Assembly (NCBI RefSeq): GCF_049354825.1
Contig: NZ_CP186480.1
Coordinates: forward strand, 1-64,000
Reading direction: 5' to 3'
DNA from: Novosphingobium sp049354825
Lineage (GTDB): Bacteria; Pseudomonadota; Alphaproteobacteria; Sphingomonadales; Sphingomonadaceae
Length of the DNA stretch: 64,000 nt
How positions within the stretch are numbered: position 1 is the stretch's first letter; the number at the start of each line of letters is the position of its first letter. Made by a program: the position numbers and the translations under genes. Below the pieces are notes generated by a model. The model was given only the letters and a program-made list of their open reading frames with translations. It made no database searches and was not told the origin of the DNA. This document shows, piece after piece, positions 42,263 through 51,386 of this stretch.

Positions 42263-43486
42263 TCAGGCCTGGACCGGCTCGAATTCGGCGAACAGGTCGG
42301 CGTACTTCTCGACCATCGCGTCGATCGCGAAGTTCCTGACCCGCTCCAGCCCGCCATCGCGCAGGGACTTGCGCCGGGCCGGGTCGGCGATCAGCGAGGA
42401 TATCGCATTCGCCAGCGCATCGACGTCGTCGACGGGGACCATCTCGCCGCTGACGCCCGGCTCCATCACGTCGCGGGCGCCGAACTTGCAGTCGGTCATC
42501 AGCAGGGGCGTGCCGCTGGCCAGCGCTTCGGCAGCGGCGGTCGGAAAGCCCTCCCACCGGCTCGGCAGGACCATCAAGTCGGCCTTGGCCATCCACGCAT
42601 AAGGGTTGGCGACGAAGCCGATGAAGCGGACATACTCGCCGATGCCAAGCTGTGCGGCAAGGCGGTGGAGCTCGTTAAGCTTGCTGCCCTTGCCCAGGAT
42701 CACCAGCGCGTGCGTACGCCAGACACCGCTTTTGGCGTAGGCGCGCAGCAACACTTCGTGGGCCTTCTGATATTCCAGTCGGCCGGCGCAGATGATGAAA
42801 GGGCGCTTCGGCGCGGCGGGAACGCCTTCGTCGCGCATCGCGGCGATCCGCTCGATATCGATCGGATTGTTGATCATCCGCATCTTCGCCGCCTCGAGCC
42901 CGAGATCCTCGACCAGGCCGCTGGCCATGTCGGTGGAGTTGGCGAGCACCGCGTCGGCGGCGCGGTACGCGCGCGAGGTCAGTCCGAGCGATGCCTTGCG
43001 GATGAAGGCCGACGGCGCTTCCTCGCCCACCACCGCAAGGACGTTGTTGCCTTCGCGCGCGATCCACTTGGGCCGCTTCTTGCCCAGGCCCTTCAGCGCC
43101 AGCCAGACCAGCAGGTTGGTACCCTTGAGAAAGCTCATCACGACGTCGGCCTCGCTCTCGCGGATCATCCGGCGAAAGGCGAGCGGGGCTCGGGCGGCGG
43201 CACCGACGATGTTGCCTGTCGTGTACTGGGCCTTGTTGGTCCCGTCGAAATTGAAATGCTTGTCGCCGTCGGGCGCGACGATCAGGCGGCTCTTGTCCTC
43301 GACCAGGTCGATATAGGGGCCGGCGGCGCGCAGCAGCCCCATGCGCACGTCGAAGCGCTCGGGATCGAGGCGGTTGAGGAGGTGAACCGCAACGCGTTCC
43401 GCGCCGCCCCCATGCAACGAGGTGAGCAGGAGCAGGACGCGGATCGGGCGGACGGAATGCGCCGCGAGGTGAGTGGTGCCGTGCAT
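42263..43486 (-). CDS. Family 4-type glycosyltransferase
   Basis: 407 residues, GT-B fold. VLLLLTSLHGGGAERVAVHL is the N-terminal nucleotide-sugar side motif, and the C-terminal domain shows AGRLEYQKAHEVLLRAYA, LVILGKGSKLNELHRLAAQL, VRFIGFVANPYAWMAKADLM and the E-x7-E region SRWEGFPTAAAEALASGTPL. These are features of GT4 enzymes for surface polysaccharide or glycolipid synthesis. Donor and acceptor are unknown. It stands alone between tilS (convergent) and a divergent phospholipase D-like gene. Confidence 0.87.
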   Translation of the reverse strand: MHGTTHLAAHSVRPIRVLLLLTSLHGGGAERVAVHLLNRLDPERFDVRMGLLRAAGPYIDLVEDKSRLIVAPDGDKHFNFDGTNKAQYTTGNIVGAAARAPLAFRRMIRESEADVVMSFLKGTNLLVWLALKGLGKKRPKWIAREGNNVLAVVGEEAPSAFIRKASLGLTSRAYRAADAVLANSTDMASGLVEDLGLEAAKMRMINNPIDIERIAAMRDEGVPAAPKRPFIICAGRLEYQKAHEVLLRAYAKSGVWRTHALVILGKGSKLNELHRLAAQLGIGEYVRFIGFVANPYAWMAKADLMVLPSRWEGFPTAAAEALASGTPLLMTDCKFGARDVMEPGVSGEMVPVDDVDALANAISSLIADPARRKSLRDGGLERVRNFAIDAMVEKYADLFAEFEPVQA

Positions 43487-43559
43487 TCGGGTTACCTACA
43501 ATCGCGACCAGCGGCCCTTGCCATCAGCGGCGCCGGCTGGCAACCGCCCTGTTCGCGTG

Positions 43560-44690
43560 ATGGGGACCGCCACCTTGCCTGCCTATGAACTCTTTGTCGG
43601 CGCAGGAGATTTCTGGAAACGCGCGCAGGTCGACGTCGCCGCTGCGAAGCGCCGGGTCCTGATCCAGGCCATGACGTTCGAGGCCGACGCGGCCGGCAGG
43701 TCGGTCGCCGGTGCGGTCGAGGCTGCCGCCGCGGCCGACCGGCGCATCCTGGTCGACGACTATTCGCGCAACGTCATCAACGACACGATGCTGCCGCTGC
43801 CGTTCCGGCCCGAGGCCGTAAAGCGCGAGGCGGCCGACACGCTGGCGATGTTCACGCACCTGGCGCGCGACACGCCGGTGGGGGTGCGGATCACCAACCC
43901 GGTGCTGGGCCACCCGCTGCGCTATCCGCTGCGCAACCACAAGAAACTGCTGGTGATGGACGACGCCGCCTGGATCGGCGGGATCAATTTTTCCGACCAC
44001 AATTTTGCCTGGCACGACCTGATGCTGCGGATCGAGGATGCCGCCGTCGCGGACTGGCTGGCGCAGGATTTCGGGCGTGACTGGGACGGCAGGCCCCACG
44101 CCGCCAGCCAGCGCTTCGGCGACATGGAACTGATCAGCTTCGATGGCGACCGGGACCGCAACGCCCGGTTCTTCGCGCCGCTGCTCGACCGCGTGCGTTG
44201 TGCGAAGCGCTCGGTCGAGATGATCAGCGCCTATCCCACGATGCCTTTCGTCGCCGCCTTGGCCGCGGCCGCCCGCGGGGGCGCGGAGGCGACGATCTAC
44301 AGCCCGGCCGGCAGCAACAAACCCGTGGTGCGGGATTATCTTGCCGCGGTCGCGGAACCGGCTGGCGTGCGCCTGCGGCTGATGCCGGGGATGACGCACG
44401 CCAAGGCCCTGCTGATCGACGGCGAGACGCTGCTGCTGGGATCGAGCAATTTCAATTTCGCCAGCTACCGCACCAGCAGCGACTATGTCGCGGTGATCGA
44501 GAACGCCGGCCTGACCGGCGATTTCGTCGCTCGCCTGCTCGAACCGGCGCGGCGCGAAGCACGCCCCGCCAGCGATCTGCGCATCCCGGCCTGGCGCAAG
44601 CTGCGCGGGCGGATCGCGCTGGAGGCGGCCGACGCCGCCCTCGCGCGGGTCCGCCACGGTCCCGTGCGGGCGATACCCTGGCCGGTCTAG
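43560..44690 (+). CDS. Phospholipase D/cardiolipin synthase-like protein
   Basis: 376 residues with two HKD-type catalytic motifs. The first is NHKKLLVMDDAAWIGGINFS (H-x-K-x4-D) near residue 122, the second THAKALLIDGETLLLGSSNF near 280. The pair and the GSSN signature are those of the PLD/cardiolipin synthase superfamily. The N-terminal VGAGDFWKRAQVDVAAAKRR opens the first lobe. There are no membrane helices, unlike classical ClsA, so it may be a ClsC-like or soluble phosphodiesterase. The phosphatidyl substrate is unproven. The ATG at 43560 is used; a GTG immediately before it is also possible. Confidence 0.85.
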   Translation: MGTATLPAYELFVGAGDFWKRAQVDVAAAKRRVLIQAMTFEADAAGRSVAGAVEAAAAADRRILVDDYSRNVINDTMLPLPFRPEAVKREAADTLAMFTHLARDTPVGVRITNPVLGHPLRYPLRNHKKLLVMDDAAWIGGINFSDHNFAWHDLMLRIEDAAVADWLAQDFGRDWDGRPHAASQRFGDMELISFDGDRDRNARFFAPLLDRVRCAKRSVEMISAYPTMPFVAALAAAARGGAEATIYSPAGSNKPVVRDYLAAVAEPAGVRLRLMPGMTHAKALLIDGETLLLGSSNFNFASYRTSSDYVAVIENAGLTGDFVARLLEPARREARPASDLRIPAWRKLRGRIALEAADAALARVRHGPVRAIPWPV

Positions 44691-44697
44691 CCGTCCC

Positions 44698-47445
44698 TTA
44701 GCCGTGGGCGCCGAACACGCCGGCAATGGCGGTACCGACGCGGAGCGATAGCGCATAGGCGCGCTCGATCGGGTCGATGTAATCGACATGGATGGAGCCG
44801 TAACCGCTGGCGCCATCGTCCGGATAGTCGGTAGGTTCCGCCACCGCGAAATCGCCGATCTGGGGGAAATGGACCGGGAAAGCGCGGCGCAGCTGTGCCA
44901 GCGCATCATCGATCCGCAGCGTCAGCACCATCTCGATCACGTCGTCGCGGCTGATGTCGTTGGCGCGGCTGAAGGCCGGAACCGAAACCGCGCGCAGCAT
45001 CATGTGCTGGAACAGCGCCAGTCGGACCGCCTGCAGCACGCCCAGCCGCCGCCGCGTCGCCTCGCGATCGGCGAGCGGCGCTTCGTCGGGAATGAGGCCG
45101 AGCAGGCGGTGCAGCTTCAGCGCGTCGACCCGCAAACGCGAGGCCAGGCGGCGGAAAACGCCGGTGCGATCGTCGGTGGTCAGGTATTCGGCCAGCGCCA
45201 GGCAGGCCGGGGCGATCGCGCCCTCGTCGCCGCGGTAGGGCCGGCTCGCCCAATAGGCGGAATTGAACAGCTCGCCATAAGCGGCGACGGTCTTGATGCT
45301 GGCCAGCGCATTGGCGGCGCGCACCAGCCGCACCAACTGGCGGCCGCGCGCGCTGTCCTGCAGCAGCGCGGCCAGTTCCTCGTAATTACCCTCCGCCGCG
45401 GTGCCGAATCCGGCGATGACGTTGACCGGGTAGCCAAGCTGCTGAAGCACCGCGTTGTGCGGAATGGCGCGGATCTGGCGCAAGCTCATCGTGCGGTCGG
45501 CCGCCAGGTCGGACTGGCGCCGGCTCTTGCGGCTGCCGGTATCGTTGAGCAGCCCGAGCCCGAAGGCGGTGACCGCGCGGGGGTAGGTCTTGCTGGCAAG
45601 GAAGCCCTGCTGGACGCCCTTGACCGCGCGGTAGAAGTCGAGGCTGAGGTCGGTGCGGCGATAGAACGGGTCGGCCGGCGCGTCGACATCGGCGGCGGCC
45701 GGCGGGTCGGCAACGAAGCGCTCCAGCGTCGCGCGGGCCAGCTCGGGCGTACCGAAGAACAGGTAGCCGTCGCCGCCCTGGAAGCTGACCTCGGGCTCGA
45801 GCGCGATGCCGGCGCGGGCGAAGCGGCGCCGCGCCCAGGGACTGAGCGGCCAGGCCAGGCGGTCCGCGAACGAGCCGGGATGCGCGCCGCGGCCCATGCT
45901 CTCGCCGTGGGTGTTGAAAATCAGCGCCGACAGGCCCGACAGGCCGTTGGTCGCCATCGCGTCGGCCAAGCGCCCCTGCAGCCGTTCTATCGCCAGCGCT
46001 GCCGGTATCTGGCCGACGAAGCGGCCGGCGTCGGAAAACCCGGTCTGGATCGAGACCCGGCCCCGGCCGCGCGCATAGCTACGATAAGCCTCCTCGCCCA
46101 GCAGCGCGTCGAGGAAGCGGCCGCCATGCTCGAGCGCAGTCTCGGTCTCGAACAGCGGCGAGACGTCGACCTTGTCCTCGATCCCGAACAGCCGCGCGAA
46201 ATAGAGCGCGGCCAGCACGGTGGTCGGCTGCTCGCACTCGGCCACCAGCATACGGATCGGCGCATCGGCGTCGACGTGGGCAAGGATGCGCGCCATTGCG
46301 AGGAACTGGCGGATCGCGGTCGAACTCTCGATCGCCAGCGCCGCGAAGTTGGAGCGCAGCGGCCGCGCCTTTGCCAGCAGTTCGCGCATCCGCATCAGCG
46401 CCGCCTGGCTGGCCAGGTCGAGCCTTCCGTCGGGGTCGATGCGGCGGCGGATCGCGTTCTGCAGCTGGCTGGCGTTGACGCGGAAATGGACCCATCCCAT
46501 TCCCAGGCCGTCTGCCCGCATCGCCGCGATCAGGACCAGCAGGCGCGCTGCATCCTCGTCGGCTGCGCCCGCCGCGATGCGCTCCAGCGCGGCGATGATC
46601 GGTGCCAGGCTTACGAGCTTGTCGGGATCGGCGGCCGTTAGCGCGTTGGCGGTGTCCGAAAGAGCCTGGGGCGCGGAGAGGTCGGCGCCAAAGGCCTCGG
46701 CATGATGGCGCGCGCGCGCGGCCGCGCGGCGCAGCGTGGCGGCGATGTCGTCGGCGAGGCCGTCGGCCTGCTTGGCATAGCCTTCGAGCCGCTCGGCCTT
46801 TTCCGACAAGCGGTACCGCAGCGAGGTCGCCCACGAGATGTCGGTGCGCCCGTCCATGTCGTAACCGACCCAGGTGGCGAACCGAAACGGCAGCGGCGCA
46901 AGTGCGCGCCAGTCATCCGGCCAGACCTGGCGCGCGGCCTGAAGCAGACTTGCATTGAGGGCGTCACGGGCGGCTTGCGCGCGCGCGATGGCTGCCATCG
47001 CGGCGGCATGCTCGATGTCGAGCGTGATTGCCTCGCGCGCGTGCGGCGCGGTGCAGGCCGTGGCGGCATCGATCGCGCCTGCCGAGGCTGCCGCGGCGAC
47101 GGCGGCCGACTGCCGCGCCGTCAGCAGGAACGTCGGGTGCGCGGTGAACACTACGTGTGCCAGCGGGCGGCGCCACCTGGCGGCGAAGGCGGCGAAATCG
47201 CCGGCCGCCGCGATGGTTGGACCGGCGCCCGGATCGGCAAGACGGCGCAGCCGCTCGGCGCGCGCCATCAGGCCGTCGCATTCAAGCTCGGCGACCAGCG
47301 ACTCGACCTCGTCGAGGCTGGCCTCGCCGCTCTCGAGGCGGCGCGAAAGTTCCAGCCCGAGCTGGAATACGGGGTTGAACAGCGGGGTCTCGAGCGTGCG
47401 CTGGTGAAGCTGGGACAGCCGCGCGTCGAGATCGCCGATGCGCAT
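44698..47445 (-). CDS. ppc: Phosphoenolpyruvate carboxylase, divergent
   Basis: 915 residues, near the family's length. PEPC fixes bicarbonate onto PEP to give oxaloacetate. The catalytic His is in VFTAHPTFLLTARQSA (H103), but the usual Glu after AHPT is Phe. The C-terminal half has NTHGESMGRGAHPGSFADRL where the family has a GRGGSVGRGG-type loop, and GSRKSRRQSD with RQIRAIPHNAVLQQLGYPVN in place of GSRPAKR...LRAIPWIF. These changes mark it as a divergent branch; activity should not be assumed. Its ATG overlaps the eda stop (ATGA overlap at 47445), so it is the fourth gene of the zwf-edd-eda operon. Confidence 0.85.
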   Translation of the reverse strand: MRIGDLDARLSQLHQRTLETPLFNPVFQLGLELSRRLESGEASLDEVESLVAELECDGLMARAERLRRLADPGAGPTIAAAGDFAAFAARWRRPLAHVVFTAHPTFLLTARQSAAVAAAASAGAIDAATACTAPHAREAITLDIEHAAAMAAIARAQAARDALNASLLQAARQVWPDDWRALAPLPFRFATWVGYDMDGRTDISWATSLRYRLSEKAERLEGYAKQADGLADDIAATLRRAAARARHHAEAFGADLSAPQALSDTANALTAADPDKLVSLAPIIAALERIAAGAADEDAARLLVLIAAMRADGLGMGWVHFRVNASQLQNAIRRRIDPDGRLDLASQAALMRMRELLAKARPLRSNFAALAIESSTAIRQFLAMARILAHVDADAPIRMLVAECEQPTTVLAALYFARLFGIEDKVDVSPLFETETALEHGGRFLDALLGEEAYRSYARGRGRVSIQTGFSDAGRFVGQIPAALAIERLQGRLADAMATNGLSGLSALIFNTHGESMGRGAHPGSFADRLAWPLSPWARRRFARAGIALEPEVSFQGGDGYLFFGTPELARATLERFVADPPAAADVDAPADPFYRRTDLSLDFYRAVKGVQQGFLASKTYPRAVTAFGLGLLNDTGSRKSRRQSDLAADRTMSLRQIRAIPHNAVLQQLGYPVNVIAGFGTAAEGNYEELAALLQDSARGRQLVRLVRAANALASIKTVAAYGELFNSAYWASRPYRGDEGAIAPACLALAEYLTTDDRTGVFRRLASRLRVDALKLHRLLGLIPDEAPLADREATRRRLGVLQAVRLALFQHMMLRAVSVPAFSRANDISRDDVIEMVLTLRIDDALAQLRRAFPVHFPQIGDFAVAEPTDYPDDGASGYGSIHVDYIDPIERAYALSLRVGTAIAGVFGAHG

Positions 47446-48062
47446 CAGGGGTTCAGCGCCGCGGCGGCGCGAGCCGCGTCCTCGATCGCGGCGACGTCGG
47501 GGGCGCCCTTGGGCACAATCCACGATCCGCCCACGCACAGTACCGCCTCCAGCGCCAGCCACTTCGGCGCGCTGGCCTGGGTGATCCCCCCGGTCGGGCA
47601 GAAGCGCACAGCGCCGAACGGCGCGGCAACGGCGGACAGCGCAGGGATGCCGCCATTGGCTTCGGCGGGAAAGAACTTGAAGCGGTCCAGCCCCATGTCG
47701 AGCCCGCGCATCAGATCCGCCGGGGTGGCGATGCCCGGCAGGAACGGCACACCGCTGGCGATCGCCGCCTTGCCCAGCGGCTCGGTAAGACCGGGCGAAA
47801 CGATGAATTCGCTGCCCGCCGCCAGGGCGTCGTCCAGCATCGCCGGGCTAAGCACGGTGCCCGCGCCGACGATCGCGCCGGGCACGGTCTTCATCGCCCG
47901 GATCACGTCGAGAGCGGCGGCGGTGCGCAGCGTGACTTCCAGTACCGGCAGGCCACCGGCGACCAGCGCCCGCGCGATGGGCACGGCGTGGGCGGCATCC
48001 TCGATCACCAGCACCGGGATCACCGGCGCGGTGCGCATCACGTCGTCGATCGTCGCGGTCAT
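47445..48062 (-). CDS. eda: KDPG aldolase (2-dehydro-3-deoxy-phosphogluconate aldolase)
   Basis: 205 residues. Eda cleaves KDPG to pyruvate and glyceraldehyde-3-phosphate, the second unique step of the Entner-Doudoroff pathway. Landmarks are PVIPVLVIEDAAHAVPIARA, the substrate Glu in LPVLEVTLRTAAAL, IVGAGTVLSPAMLDDALAAG, the Schiff-base Lys in RFKFFPAEANGG and FCPTGGITQASAPKWLAL, then VGGSWIVPKG. It lies 10 bp behind edd and overlaps the ppc gene. Confidence 0.95.
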   Translation of the reverse strand: MTATIDDVMRTAPVIPVLVIEDAAHAVPIARALVAGGLPVLEVTLRTAAALDVIRAMKTVPGAIVGAGTVLSPAMLDDALAAGSEFIVSPGLTEPLGKAAIASGVPFLPGIATPADLMRGLDMGLDRFKFFPAEANGGIPALSAVAAPFGAVRFCPTGGITQASAPKWLALEAVLCVGGSWIVPKGAPDVAAIEDAARAAAALNP

Positions 48063-48072
48063 CGTCGTTCTC

Positions 48073-49887
48073 CTAAAGGCCGGCCTGGGCCAGCATCGCG
48101 CTGGCGCCCTGCTCGGCGCCGCAGGCATGGGTGCGCAGGATCGCGAACAGCTCGCGACCAAGGCCCATGTCGGCGGCCGGGGCGGGGGCGGGCTCGCGAT
48201 TCTCGATATCGGCCAGCACGGCGATCTCGCCGCGGTTGGCGCAGAGCCGCACCACGTCGCCATCGCGCAGCTTTGCCAGCGGCCCGCCGCCAAGCGCCTC
48301 GGGCGTGACGTGGATCGCGGCCGGGACCTTGCCCGATGCGCCGCTCATCCGGCCGTCGGTGACCAGCGCGACCCGGAAACCCTTGTCCTGCAGCACGCCC
48401 AGCGGGGGGGTCAGCTTGTGCAGTTCGGGCATGCCGTTGGCGCGCGGCCCCTGGAAGCGCACCACGACGACGACGTCGCGGTCCAGTTCGCCGGCCTGGA
48501 ACGCGGCCTGGACGGCTTCCTGCGTATCGAACACGGCGCAGGGCGCCTCGATCGTCCAGCGCCCTTCGTCGACCGCGCTGGTCTTGAACGTACCGCGGCC
48601 GAGATTTCCGCTGACCAGCCGCATGCCGCCGTCGGCCAGGAACGGTTCCGAAACCGGTGCCAGGATCGCCCTGTCGGCGCTTTCCACCACGGCGCGGTAG
48701 GAAAGCGCGCCGTCGGCAAGCGTCGGCTCGGTCGCCTGCGCGGCCATGCCGCCTTCGTTCACGGTCAGGATATCGCCGTGGATCAGCCCTGCGTTGAGAA
48801 GCTCGCGGACGACAAAGCCGATCCCCCCGGCGGCGTGGAAGTGGTTCACGTCGCCCGCGCCGTTGGGATAGACCCGCGCGATCAGCGGCACCGCAGCCGA
48901 AAGCTCGTCGAGATCCTGCCAGTCGATGACGATGCCGGCGGCGCGCGCCATCGCCGGCAGGTGGATTGCGTGGTTGGTCGAACCGCCGGTCGCCAGGAGG
49001 CCGACCGCGGCGTTGACCACCGCCTTCTCGTCGACGACGCGGCCCATCGGCCGATAGTCGTCGCCGTCCTGTCCGATCGCCGCCAGGCGGTGGACCGCCG
49101 CACGCGTCAGGGCGCTGCGCAGCGGCGTGTTCGGCGGCACGAACGAGGCCCCCGGCAAGTGCAGCCCCATCAGTTCGAGCATCATCTGGTTGGAATTGGC
49201 CGTGCCATAGAACGTGCAGGTGCCCGCCGCGTGATAGCTGGCGCTTTCGCTTTCGAGAAGGTCGGCGCGGGTCGCCTTGCCTTCGGCGTAAAGTTGGCGG
49301 ACCTTCTGCTTCTCGCGGTTGCCCAGCCCGGTCGGCATCGGGCCGGACGGAACAAAGATCGCCGGTAGCCAGCCGAAGCGCAGCGCGCCCATGACCAGGC
49401 CGGGGACGATCTTGTCGCAGATGCCCAGCAGCGCCATGCCGTCGAACATCGCGTGGCTCATCGCGACCGCGGTCGACAGCGCGATCACGTCGCGGCTGAA
49501 CAGCGACAGCTCCATGCCGTCGTGCCCCTGGGTCACGCCGTCGCACATCGCCGGCACGCCGCCGGCGACTTGCGCGGTGGCACCAACCTCGCGCGCGTAA
49601 AGTTTCATCGCATCGGGATAGCGGCCATAGGGCTGGTGCGCCGACAGCATGTCGTTGAAGGCGGTGACGATCGCCAGGTTGGGGCCGCGCCCCGCCGCCA
49701 GCGCCGGCTTGTCGCCCTCCGAAGCCGCAAAGCCATGCGCAAGGTTCGAACAGCCAAGGTGGTGGCGCCCGCCCGAAAACCGGTCGCCCTCGCGGTCCAT
49801 CAGGTCCAGGTAGCGGCGCCGCGTCGGGGCCGAACGCTCAGCGATGCGGGCGGTCACGCGCGCGATCGCCGGGTGCAGGTCAGTCAT
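48073..49887 (-). CDS. edd: 6-phosphogluconate dehydratase
   Basis: 604 residues, an IlvD/Edd-family dehydratase with an [Fe-S] cluster that converts 6-phosphogluconate to KDPG. The cluster cysteines are in HHLGCSNLAHGF, GVPAMCDGVTQGHDGMELSL and GICDKIVPGLVMGALR. Other family parts are FGTANSNQMMLELMGLHLPG, STNHAIHLPAMARAAGI and LVTDGRMSGASGKVPAAIHV. It follows zwf with an 8-bp overlap and precedes eda by 10 bp. Confidence 0.96.
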   Translation of the reverse strand: MTDLHPAIARVTARIAERSAPTRRRYLDLMDREGDRFSGGRHHLGCSNLAHGFAASEGDKPALAAGRGPNLAIVTAFNDMLSAHQPYGRYPDAMKLYAREVGATAQVAGGVPAMCDGVTQGHDGMELSLFSRDVIALSTAVAMSHAMFDGMALLGICDKIVPGLVMGALRFGWLPAIFVPSGPMPTGLGNREKQKVRQLYAEGKATRADLLESESASYHAAGTCTFYGTANSNQMMLELMGLHLPGASFVPPNTPLRSALTRAAVHRLAAIGQDGDDYRPMGRVVDEKAVVNAAVGLLATGGSTNHAIHLPAMARAAGIVIDWQDLDELSAAVPLIARVYPNGAGDVNHFHAAGGIGFVVRELLNAGLIHGDILTVNEGGMAAQATEPTLADGALSYRAVVESADRAILAPVSEPFLADGGMRLVSGNLGRGTFKTSAVDEGRWTIEAPCAVFDTQEAVQAAFQAGELDRDVVVVVRFQGPRANGMPELHKLTPPLGVLQDKGFRVALVTDGRMSGASGKVPAAIHVTPEALGGGPLAKLRDGDVVRLCANRGEIAVLADIENREPAPAPAADMGLGRELFAILRTHACGAEQGASAMLAQAGL

Positions 49888-51319
49888 GCCAGGTCACCCC
49901 TGCGCGTTCGGCCAGTGCCACCGCCGAGGATGGGCCCCAGGTGCCGGCCGCGTAAGTCTTCGGCTTCATGTGGTTGTCTGCCCAGCAGCTGCGGATGGCA
50001 TCGATCCAGCCCCACTGCGCCTCGACCTCGTCGCGGCGCACGAACAATGTCTGGTCGCCTTCCAGCAGGTCGAGCAGCAGGCGTTCGTAAGCGATGCGGC
50101 GGGTCGGGCCGGAGAACGCCTCGGGCGTCTCGATGTCGAGCGCGACCGCGCGCAGGCGCACGCCGTTACGGTCGAGCCCGGGCACCTTGGCCATCAGCGA
50201 CAGCTGGATATTCTCTTCGGGCTGGATGCCGATGATCAGCTGGTTCTGCTGCAGGCGGGCGTTGGCCTTGGGAAAGATCGAGTGCGGCACCTGGCGGAAG
50301 GTCACCACGATCTCGGTCCGGCGTTCGGCCAGTCGCTTGCCGGTGCGCAAGTAGAACGGCACGCCCTGCCAGCGCCAGTTATCGACGTGGGCGCGGATGG
50401 CCACGAACGTCTCGACGTCGGAATCCTTGCCCAGCTCCTCGTCGTATCCGGGTACGCCTTCGCCCGCGATCGCGCCCTTGCGGTACTGCCCCGTCACCAC
50501 GTCGTCGCATTCGATGCGGCGCAGCGCGCGCAGGACCTTGACCTTCTCGTCGCGGATCGCGGTCGCCTCGTAGGACAGTGGCGGTTCCATCGCTGTCAGC
50601 GCGACCAGCTGCAGCAGGTGGTTCTGCACCATGTCGCGCAGCGCGCCGGACCCTTCGTAGTAGCCGGCCCGGTTCTCCAGCCCGACGGTTTCGGCGATGG
50701 TGATCTGGATGTTGTCGATGTGAGCGGCGTTCCACAGCGGCTCGAACATCAGGTTGGCAAAGCGCAGCGCCAGCAGGTTCTGGACCGTTTCCTTGCCCAG
50801 GTAGTGATCGATGCGGAAAATCCGGTCCTCCGAGAAGGCCTTGGCGACAGCGTCGTTGATCTCGCGGCTGGTCGCCAGATCGCTGCCGAGTGGCTTTTCC
50901 AGCCCGATGCGGACCTTGCCGTCGACCAGCCTGGCCGCGGTCAGCCCCGCGATCGTCGGCTCGAACAGGCTCGGCGCGGTCGACAGGAAGATGGCGAGGC
51001 CCGCACCGACCGGTCCGACCTTCTCGGCCAGCAAGGTGAAGTGGCTCGTGTCGTTGGCGTCGAGCGCCTGGTACGACAGGCGCGGCAGCAGCGCGTCGAT
51101 GCCGGGCTTGCGCTCCTCAGGCAGGTGCTTTTCCAGCGCTTCGCGCGCGAAGGCGCGGTAGCCGTCATCGTCGAGTTCGCTCCGGGCGGTGCCGATGATG
51201 CGCAAGTCGGGCGACAGTAGCCCGTCCATGTTGAGCGCGCAGAGCGACGGCAGCAGCATCCGCTGCGCCAGGTCACCGGTGGCCCCGAAGAGCAGCAACT
51301 TGTCCGCGGTGAAGCTCAA
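49880..51319 (-). CDS. zwf: Glucose-6-phosphate 1-dehydrogenase
   Basis: 479 residues. Zwf oxidises glucose-6-phosphate to 6-phosphogluconolactone with NADP or NAD. The coenzyme motif is LLFGATGDLAQRMLLPSLCA at the N-terminus, and the active site is RIDHYLGKETVQNLLALRFA with the catalytic His-Tyr pair. EPLWNAAHIDNIQITIAETV and PFYLRTGKRLAERRTEIVVT follow as usual. It is the first gene of zwf-edd-eda-ppc, the phosphorylative Entner-Doudoroff route of sphingomonads. 6-phosphogluconolactonase (pgl) is not in this cluster. It diverges from the PYROXD2-like gene over 67 bp. Confidence 0.96.
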   Translation of the reverse strand: MSFTADKLLLFGATGDLAQRMLLPSLCALNMDGLLSPDLRIIGTARSELDDDGYRAFAREALEKHLPEERKPGIDALLPRLSYQALDANDTSHFTLLAEKVGPVGAGLAIFLSTAPSLFEPTIAGLTAARLVDGKVRIGLEKPLGSDLATSREINDAVAKAFSEDRIFRIDHYLGKETVQNLLALRFANLMFEPLWNAAHIDNIQITIAETVGLENRAGYYEGSGALRDMVQNHLLQLVALTAMEPPLSYEATAIRDEKVKVLRALRRIECDDVVTGQYRKGAIAGEGVPGYDEELGKDSDVETFVAIRAHVDNWRWQGVPFYLRTGKRLAERRTEIVVTFRQVPHSIFPKANARLQQNQLIIGIQPEENIQLSLMAKVPGLDRNGVRLRAVALDIETPEAFSGPTRRIAYERLLLDLLEGDQTLFVRRDEVEAQWGWIDAIRSCWADNHMKPKTYAAGTWGPSSAVALAERAGVTWHD

Positions 51320-51386
51320 GGTCGTTTACTCCTGCTGCAGCGCGGCAGGGACTAGCAGCGGCCCGCGCGGGGCGCCAGTATGCGGC

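Noticed and set aside
44788..46641. 617-codon frame opposite ppc
   Set aside because: Antisense shadow in GC-rich DNA; the minus strand encodes PEPC with family motifs across the same span.
46702..49368. 888-codon frame opposite ppc, eda and edd
   Set aside because: It crosses three real genes of the other strand and has no domain of its own.
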